Positions 14,195-18,143 of a DNA stretch of 18,143 bases are shown here, in pieces. This DNA is from Methanoregula sp. GTDB taxonomy: Archaea; Halobacteriota; Methanomicrobia; Methanomicrobiales; Methanospirillaceae. Every line of letters begins with the position of its first letter. Position 1 is the stretch's first letter. A program made the translations under genes and the position numbers. The stretch covers positions 1 to 18,143 of the forward strand of contig JAPKXT010000091.1 of NCBI GenBank assembly GCA_026394695.1, read 5' to 3'. Below the pieces are notes generated by a model. The model saw nothing but the letters and a program-made list of their open reading frames with translations. It was not told the origin of the DNA and did no database searches.

Positions 14195-15235
14195 TTACCC
14201 GACCACGACGAGTTGATCACCATCACGAAGGATGAGCACGTGTTGCCCGGCTTTGGTATCCTGCCACTTCAACTTCCTGAACTCCTTTGTCTGGCAGGTT
14301 TCAGGATCAAGGATGCCAATACTGTGGTCATCAGCAAACACTACCAGTGCCGATTCTGCATCCCGTAAATTCCCGATCAGGCGTTCAACGTCATCTTCGC
14401 GCACAGATCTTTGCATACCGTCGGTGAGGTCGAGAACCTTGAGATGACTGGTTTCAACACGCACCACCTCAACGTACCGCCCACGGGTCAGCACAACATC
14501 CTGCTTCTGGTACCGGGGGAGCCGGACCGAGTAGGTAATACGGAAGAGTTGCCGCCCCTTTCTCTCACCTACCAGTTTTGGATGGGTAGTGAACCTGCCA
14601 CCGAGTTGAGCGAGTATTCCCTGCGAAATCAGTGTCCCGATATGCTGGGAACCGACCGTGATGTCCAGTCCTTCACGGGTCTGGCTCATGTCAGCAATAA
14701 ATGACAGGCGTTCCCCCCCTGCCTGAAGGGAGTCTTCCACAGATTGTGCAATACCTGCAGCCATCTGAAGTTCATAGGTGCTGGGAAGTCGACCGTCAGC
14801 GCGGACCTGAATATTTCCCTCATAATAACTCCCGCTGATCCGGTTACACCGGTCACACTGTTCCTTATGCCAGACGAGTTCAACGGTGCAGGTGCCTTCA
14901 ACAGGAGTATTATACAGCAATCCTTTCAGGTTGATAGTTGCCGTTGAGCGATTCAGGGTTTTGTCCTCAACGGTTACCACCATTGATGGTCTCCGGACAT
15001 CAGGATGGAAATGGACTGCGGTCTTTGCGAGTTCAGGCGCCAGAACCGCACGTTCCCGGTTAGTGTCGGTCCAGGTATTTACCTGTTTTATTGCACCGCA
15101 GCTGGGGCAATGGGTGCTCTTTACGCGGGTATCACATTCAAACCACGGGGTATTGCTGATCCGGCACTGGTTGCAGAGCCCCTCCTGTTCTGAGGTTTTA
15201 CCGCATTTTGGGCAGAAAAAATCCCTGATACTCAT
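14195..15235 (-). CDS. NMD3 family protein (60S/50S ribosome-associated, zinc-binding)
   Basis: The 346-residue protein has the archaeal NMD3 pattern: N-terminal zinc-binding cysteines CPKC (8-11) and CNQC (21-24), then Cys34, CPSC (43-46) and CDRC (near 130), interspersed with beta-rich segments. The long C-terminal part resembles the SH3/OB-like domains of NMD3. In eukaryotes NMD3 is the export adaptor of the large ribosomal subunit; archaea have no nucleus, so a role in large-subunit maturation or quality control is the usual inference. It overlaps the preceding DUF424 gene by ATGA, and taw2, which also serves translation, begins three bases after it. The assignment is strong on cysteine pattern and length. 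Confidence 0.9.
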   Translation of the reverse strand: MSIRDFFCPKCGKTSEQEGLCNQCRISNTPWFECDTRVKSTHCPSCGAIKQVNTWTDTNRERAVLAPELAKTAVHFHPDVRRPSMVVTVEDKTLNRSTATINLKGLLYNTPVEGTCTVELVWHKEQCDRCNRISGSYYEGNIQVRADGRLPSTYELQMAAGIAQSVEDSLQAGGERLSFIADMSQTREGLDITVGSQHIGTLISQGILAQLGGRFTTHPKLVGERKGRQLFRITYSVRLPRYQKQDVVLTRGRYVEVVRVETSHLKVLDLTDGMQRSVREDDVERLIGNLRDAESALVVFADDHSIGILDPETCQTKEFRKLKWQDTKAGQHVLILRDGDQLVVVG

Positions 15236-15525
15236 AGCGAGTAGACCTGTGCATGGGGGATTTCCCCGATCATTATACAGCCTGATTGGGTGACGAGCCC
15301 CAGTCCAATGGCAAGACGCACGGCACGTTTGCCTATCAGGTTGATGTTTCCTGCCTTTTTCAGTGCCGCTGCCACTGCCTCTTCACTGGCAGGGCAGTTG
15401 CCATAGAACCATTCGCTGACCTGTATGGAAAGCTCGCCATGGCGCAGTGTTGTGTTCAGCAATTCCCGATCGCACACTGCCACGATGTCACCTGTACCCG
15501 GTGAATGATGAACCTTCAAAAACAT
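15232..15525 (-). CDS. DUF424 family protein
   Basis: A 97-residue archaeal protein matching DUF424: MFLKVHHSPGTGDIVAVCD at the start, the middle GELSIQVSEWFYG, and AVRLAIGLGLVTQSGC near the end. Its function is unknown. Members are small, soluble and often near translation genes; here it overlaps nmd3 by four bases and heads the leftward operon, which supports a role around the ribosome but does not prove one. An AGGT sequence lies six bases before the ATG, and a TATA-like box is at 15547-15558. Confidence 0.85.
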   Translation of the reverse strand: MFLKVHHSPGTGDIVAVCDRELLNTTLRHGELSIQVSEWFYGNCPASEEAVAAALKKAGNINLIGKRAVRLAIGLGLVTQSGCIMIGEIPHAQVYSL

Positions 15526-15546
15526 TGAATACCTATTGGCGGGGTG

Positions 15547-15558
15547 GAATAAAAAAGG
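15547..15558 (-). promoter_or_regulatory. TATA-like promoter of the DUF424-nmd3-taw2-coaBC operon
   Basis: On the minus strand CCTTTTTTATTC lies 22-33 nt before the DUF424 ATG. Transcription would begin close to 15528, giving a leaderless or nearly leaderless message. It is the only AT-rich box near this start. Confidence 0.45.
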
Positions 15559-15606
15559 CTCTTTGCAGTATCAGGTTGGGAATTCATATGTTAAAGGTTA
15601 ACAAAG

Positions 15607-15789
15607 ATGGGGACTTATGCCCCCATACCCCTAAAATGCGATAAACGCCGCTGCCCCAAAAACGGACGCCCCCGCAACGGTTCGACAGGTGTTGTTATTG
15701 GGGAGATCCTTAAAAAACCACCTTGCCCAGCGAGGACCAAAACGAGGCGGCCGGGCGACCCATTCAGGGGTGGGACAAATCAGGAATAA
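15607..15789 (+). CDS. Hypothetical small basic Cys/Pro-rich protein (doubtful)
   Basis: An ATG-initiated frame of 60 residues within the large intergenic region. The peptide is very basic (about a quarter Lys/Arg), rich in Pro and Gly, and has cysteines at 11, 16 and 40 in the contexts LKCDKRRCP and PPCP, a spacing that could form part of a metal site. There is no good ribosome site (only AGG twelve bases upstream) and no relative that I can name. The same bases form the possible RNA helices described for this region, so the frame may be a by-product of an RNA gene or of GC-rich composition. It stands alone, opposite in direction to both neighbours. Confidence 0.25.
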   Translation: MGTYAPIPLKCDKRRCPKNGRPRNGSTGVVIGEILKKPPCPARTKTRRPGDPFRGGTNQE

Positions 15790-15828
15790 AAATTGATAAT
15801 ATAACTAACATATGATGACGATGAGCCA

Positions 15829-15836
15829 TAAAAAAG
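15829..15836 (-). terminator. T-run terminator after the TatD-like gene
   Basis: On the minus strand CCTTTTTT begins about 18 nt past the stop of the TatD-like hydrolase. No hairpin is evident. A second A/T-rich block (15783-15792) lies further downstream and may back it up. Confidence 0.45.
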
Positions 15837-15853
15837 GTGAGTTGGTATATGTT

Positions 15854-16681
15854 TCAGAGCGTGATTACAACACCGTATACCTTTTCAATGGTTTCGGCAT
15901 GGATCCTGAAGCAGTCCTCCCGGGTAATCAGGTCGTCACGGAGCAGCTGGTTGGTGTACCGGGGTACTGATTTTGGTCCGATAACTGCACCCGGTCGTGA
16001 GTTTTCATCCATGTAATCGCTTTCCATCGTAAACACCCGTCGTTCGCGCACCATCTGTGGTATTGCTTCATGTTTTGCGATAAGCGAGGGATGCAGCGGG
16101 GTATCGGGCGAACCGTAGTGTTTGACCACACGTTCGACCGGGACGCCGGCATTTTTTGCCATATCTGCAACATCTGTACACGGGCCGCTTTCAGCATGAA
16201 CCTGTAACGCGCACCTGCACCCGGCAGCCCGGTCCAGGGCATGGGTCAGAACTTCATTGGATGCAGTCCAGACTTCCGGGCTCACTTCGTAATGAGGTCT
16301 GCCGCTTTTCAGGGCAACCGCTTTACCGTCCTCTACATATGCTGCTGCACAATCAATACCGGCTTTCATAACCCCGGTAGCTTCCGGTAAAGGCATACGT
16401 TCTGAAAGCCTGCTGATTTCAGCGGGGTGTACCCCGAGAACCGGAAATACTACTACGCCGATCTCTTCAATCAGCCGTGCAACACGGAGGGTTTCATCAA
16501 AGACTGCTGCATAGTCCGCACCACGGGATGGATAAACAGAGAGTGACCATGAAGGTTTTGAAACTAAAAAGAGATGGGTCCCCCCCGATCGCTGAAAGTC
16601 TTTAGCTGCCTCTATCCCCCGCCCGTTTACCGGGTCGATATGAATATGATCATCAGTGACGGGAAACGCCGGGGATTTCAT
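15854..16681 (-). CDS. TatD-like metal-dependent hydrolase (TIM-barrel, archaeal subgroup)
   Basis: The 275-residue product looks like a divergent TatD/amidohydrolase-type TIM barrel. Candidate metal ligands are His12 and His14 in DDHIHIDP at the end of the first strand, His in VHAESG, His in VVKHYGSPD, and Asp in FTMESDYMDE near the end; VFPVLGVHPAEI is the TatD-like third-strand motif. TatD proteins are 3'-5' exonucleases or related phosphoesterases, but this archaeal subgroup is uncharacterised and its substrate is unknown. I start at the ATG at 16681, fifteen codons inside the longest frame, because it has a GGAG-type ribosome site and leads straight into the first barrel strand. It then overlaps mptD by 29 nt. 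Confidence 0.8.
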   Translation of the reverse strand: MKSPAFPVTDDHIHIDPVNGRGIEAAKDFQRSGGTHLFLVSKPSWSLSVYPSRGADYAAVFDETLRVARLIEEIGVVVFPVLGVHPAEISRLSERMPLPEATGVMKAGIDCAAAYVEDGKAVALKSGRPHYEVSPEVWTASNEVLTHALDRAAGCRCALQVHAESGPCTDVADMAKNAGVPVERVVKHYGSPDTPLHPSLIAKHEAIPQMVRERRVFTMESDYMDENSRPGAVIGPKSVPRYTNQLLRDDLITREDCFRIHAETIEKVYGVVITL

Positions 16682-17006
16682 TGCACTCCGCAACCTGCAT
16701 GAGCGGGTAACCGTCTTTGGGAGCAAGCCGTGCCCGGCAATAGGTAAACCCGACCCGCGTTACAATCTCAACATCAAACATGAGCCCGGACAGTTCACTG
16801 TACCCGAAGGTGTTTTCTGTCATCAGGGTACGATCAAGCCTGACCGTGATCTCTTCTACGAATGGCTGGAGGATCACTGCCTGTTCGATCGCCTTCTCAA
16901 CACTAGCAGCAGAATTCCGTGAAATGGGGGTACCGACCCACTGGTGGTAGAGTGCTCCCAGTTTTATCCCCGCCTCAAAAATTGCCCGGTCCCGGTCAGG
17001 TATCAT
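16653..17006 (-). CDS. mptD: Archaeal dihydroneopterin aldolase MptD
   Basis: A 117-residue protein of the archaeal dihydroneopterin aldolase family (formerly DUF372), unrelated to bacterial FolB. It cleaves 7,8-dihydroneopterin to 6-hydroxymethyl-dihydropterin and glycolaldehyde in the synthesis of methanopterin, the one-carbon carrier of methanogenesis. The N-terminal FEAGIKLGALYHQWVGTP (10-27), with Glu11 and His21, is the family signature, and TRVGFTYCRARL lies near the C-terminus. The length is typical. GAGGAAGAGACC precedes the ATG, providing a ribosome site. The gene follows mcm by twelve bases and overlaps the TatD-like gene, so the three are likely one transcription unit. The call is strong. 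Confidence 0.9.
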   Translation of the reverse strand: MIPDRDRAIFEAGIKLGALYHQWVGTPISRNSAASVEKAIEQAVILQPFVEEITVRLDRTLMTENTFGYSELSGLMFDVEIVTRVGFTYCRARLAPKDGYPLMQVAECNEIPGVSRH

Positions 17007-17018
17007 GGTCTCTTCCTC

Positions 17019-18143
17019 TCATATCAACTGCAGGATACCCAGTTTGGGTTCCATCGCCTCTCCCGATCGTACGAGCATGTCGATTCCTGTCTCAACTTTA
17101 TCCCGCGAAAACCCTTTTGACACCACAAGGTCAATAACCTGGTCCTTTGCCGCGCGCCGCCCTTCACCGCCAATGTCACGAATCGCATCCTTGATCACGC
17201 GGACGATATCGCGCTTCTCTTTGGATATGCCGGTTGCTATCTTGTCAATATCAAAGCTTCCGGTCCTGGCATCGTATGCAATCTGGCGAAGGCAGGCATC
17301 CACGATATGGATTACCCGTTCAGCATCGTGCTGTTCAATGGTATTCGAGAGCCGTATGCGTGCGCTCGCTTCTGCCAGCCGGACCAGTGCTTCCAGTTGC
17401 CGGGCAGTAACGGGAACCGGCTTGTTCTGTTCGGCAATCCCCCTGAGCTTGAGGTAGTAACTGACCAGTGCGTCTTTTGCCTCAGTGGACAGTATGGGAA
17501 AGCAGGACCGTTTCGAGTACGCGACATACTTGCGGAAAAGCGCAGGCTCGATATCCGGCATGATCGGCTTGAGCTGCTCCCTGATGTATTCATCAGTAAT
17601 ACCCGGGATGGGTGTTTTCTTATTCTGGGCAATCAGTTCCCCGATACCATGTGATTTGAGGATATGTTCGGCGATGGCGAGGTCACGCTTCTGTTCGGGC
17701 TGGTCGGTCATGATGAATATCAGGTCAAACCGGGAGAGCAGGGTGGGGGGCATATTGATCTGGTCGGAAATATCGCCCCACATATCGAATCTTCCGTATT
17801 TCGGGTTGGCCGCACCGAGGAGAGCGCAGCGCGATTTGAGGGTGGCTGTGATCCCGGCCTTGGCGACACTGATGGATTGTTGTTCCATGGCTTCGTGCAG
17901 GGCAGAGCGATCTTCTTTTTGCATTTTGTCCATCTCATCCACCGCCGCGATACCCATGTCGGCCAGAACGAGCGCACCTGCTTCCAGCGTCCAGCGCCCG
18001 TCACCAAATTCATCTTTCACTGCAGTTGCGGTTAAACCGGCTGAGGTTGAGGACTGCCCGCTGGTATAGATTGCCCGCGGTGAAAGTTTCACGACATACC
18101 GGAGCAGTTGACTCTTGGCAATACCCGGGTCCCCGATAAGCAG
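17019..18143 (-). CDS. mcm: Replicative DNA helicase MCM, C-terminal part (partial)
   Basis: The gene enters from the right edge, and 374 residues of its C-terminal portion are visible. The fragment begins within Walker A: the first residues read LLIGDPGIAKSQLL, the MCM-specific form. Then come Walker B IAAVDEMDKM, sensor 1 LGAANP, the arginine finger LLSRFDLIF and a C-terminal winged-helix domain (from about TGISKEKRD to the end). MCM forms a hexameric ring that unwinds DNA 3'-5' at the archaeal fork. The N-terminal DNA-binding domain is not in the window. It appears intact as far as visible and is upstream of mptD by twelve nt. Confidence 0.95.
   Translation of the reverse strand: MLIGDPGIAKSQLLRYVVKLSPRAIYTSGQSSTSAGLTATAVKDEFGDGRWTLEAGALVLADMGIAAVDEMDKMQKEDRSALHEAMEQQSISVAKAGITATLKSRCALLGAANPKYGRFDMWGDISDQINMPPTLLSRFDLIFIMTDQPEQKRDLAIAEHILKSHGIGELIAQNKKTPIPGITDEYIREQLKPIMPDIEPALFRKYVAYSKRSCFPILSTEAKDALVSYYLKLRGIAEQNKPVPVTARQLEALVRLAEASARIRLSNTIEQHDAERVIHIVDACLRQIAYDARTGSFDIDKIATGISKEKRDIVRVIKDAIRDIGGEGRRAAKDQVIDLVVSKGFSRDKVETGIDMLVRSGEAMEPKLGILQLI

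Larger units (their letters stand above)
15526..15853. other. 328-nt intergenic region with G/C-run-rich, possibly structured segment
   Basis: This is the only gap over 300 nt. Its left end carries the DUF424 promoter and its right end the T-run for the TatD-like gene. The middle (about 15600-15780) is rich in C and G runs and has nested complementary segments: ATGGGG/CCCCAT (15607-15612 with 15621-15626), ACCCCT/AGGGGT (15627-15632 with 15766-15771), CCCCAA/TTGGGG (15654-15659 with 15698-15703), and TTGCCC/GGGCGA (15723-15728 with 15753-15758, one wobble). These are mutually compatible and would form a branched RNA about 165 nt long on the plus strand. Six-base helices are easy to find in such composition, so this is only a candidate. 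No match to RNase P RNA, SRP RNA or tRNA is seen. Confidence 0.35.

Noticed and set aside
15679..15685. GGTTCGA resembling a tRNA T-arm
   Set aside because: No flanking T-stem complement, acceptor stem or D-arm could be found around it.
15812..15818. ATGATGA resembling a box C of a C/D small RNA
   Set aside because: No CTGA box D or D' and no second C' box lie at suitable distances on either strand.
16682..16726. Longer start (15 extra residues) for the TatD-like hydrolase
   Set aside because: The extra residues overlap mptD further, precede the first barrel strand and have a weaker ribosome site than the ATG at 16681.

Overview
The window is typical archaeal DNA and almost certainly comes from a hydrogenotrophic methanogen, most likely of the Methanomicrobiales (order inferred, not proven). 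The markers are an archaeal secF-secD pair, F420:NADP oxidoreductase, the archaeal methanopterin enzyme MptD, MCM helicase, a clamp-loader (RFC) small subunit, NMD3, a wyosine tRNA enzyme, and the archaea-specific pantoate kinase / phosphopantothenate synthetase route to coenzyme A. Genes are dense. Many neighbours overlap by the tetranucleotide ATGA, and starts carry either a purine-rich Shine-Dalgarno (SD) or only an AT-rich box about 25-35 nt upstream.

Left part, rightward (1-3780): the 3' end of secF and complete secD (protein export), then thioredoxin, npdG (F420:NADP oxidoreductase), an endonuclease III-related DNA glycosylase and a class II sugar-phosphate aldolase, all tightly packed. 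The aldolase and npdG both touch coenzyme F420: one may supply its lactaldehyde/lactate moiety, the other uses the reduced cofactor.

Middle (3820-8793): a mix of small units. A membrane-anchored family 2 glycosyltransferase (leftward) is divergent from a DUF99 protein, followed by a rubredoxin. A type IV pilin-like secreted protein (leftward) is divergent from a TPR-repeat protein; the 164-nt region between them holds a 9-bp perfect inverted repeat and a second shorter palindrome. A long PurM/AIR-synthase-like ATP-binding protein follows.

Right part, leftward (8802-15525): a long run read from right to left: DUF424, nmd3, a Taw2-like tRNA modification enzyme, coaBC, pantoate kinase, phosphopantothenate synthetase, RFC small subunit 2 and a SAM methyltransferase. 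It joins ribosome assembly, tRNA modification, three consecutive steps of CoA synthesis and a replication clamp-loader subunit. A 67-nt gap before pantoate kinase may carry an internal promoter.

Between 15526 and 15853 lies the only gap over 300 nt. It holds G/C-run-rich DNA that could fold into a branched RNA or encode a 60-residue basic, Cys/Pro-rich peptide; it is the least explained part of the window. Beyond it, again leftward, are a TatD-like metal-dependent hydrolase, mptD and the C-terminal part of mcm, which runs off the right edge. No tRNA, rRNA, CRISPR array, insertion sequence or clear sign of recent gene transfer was seen.
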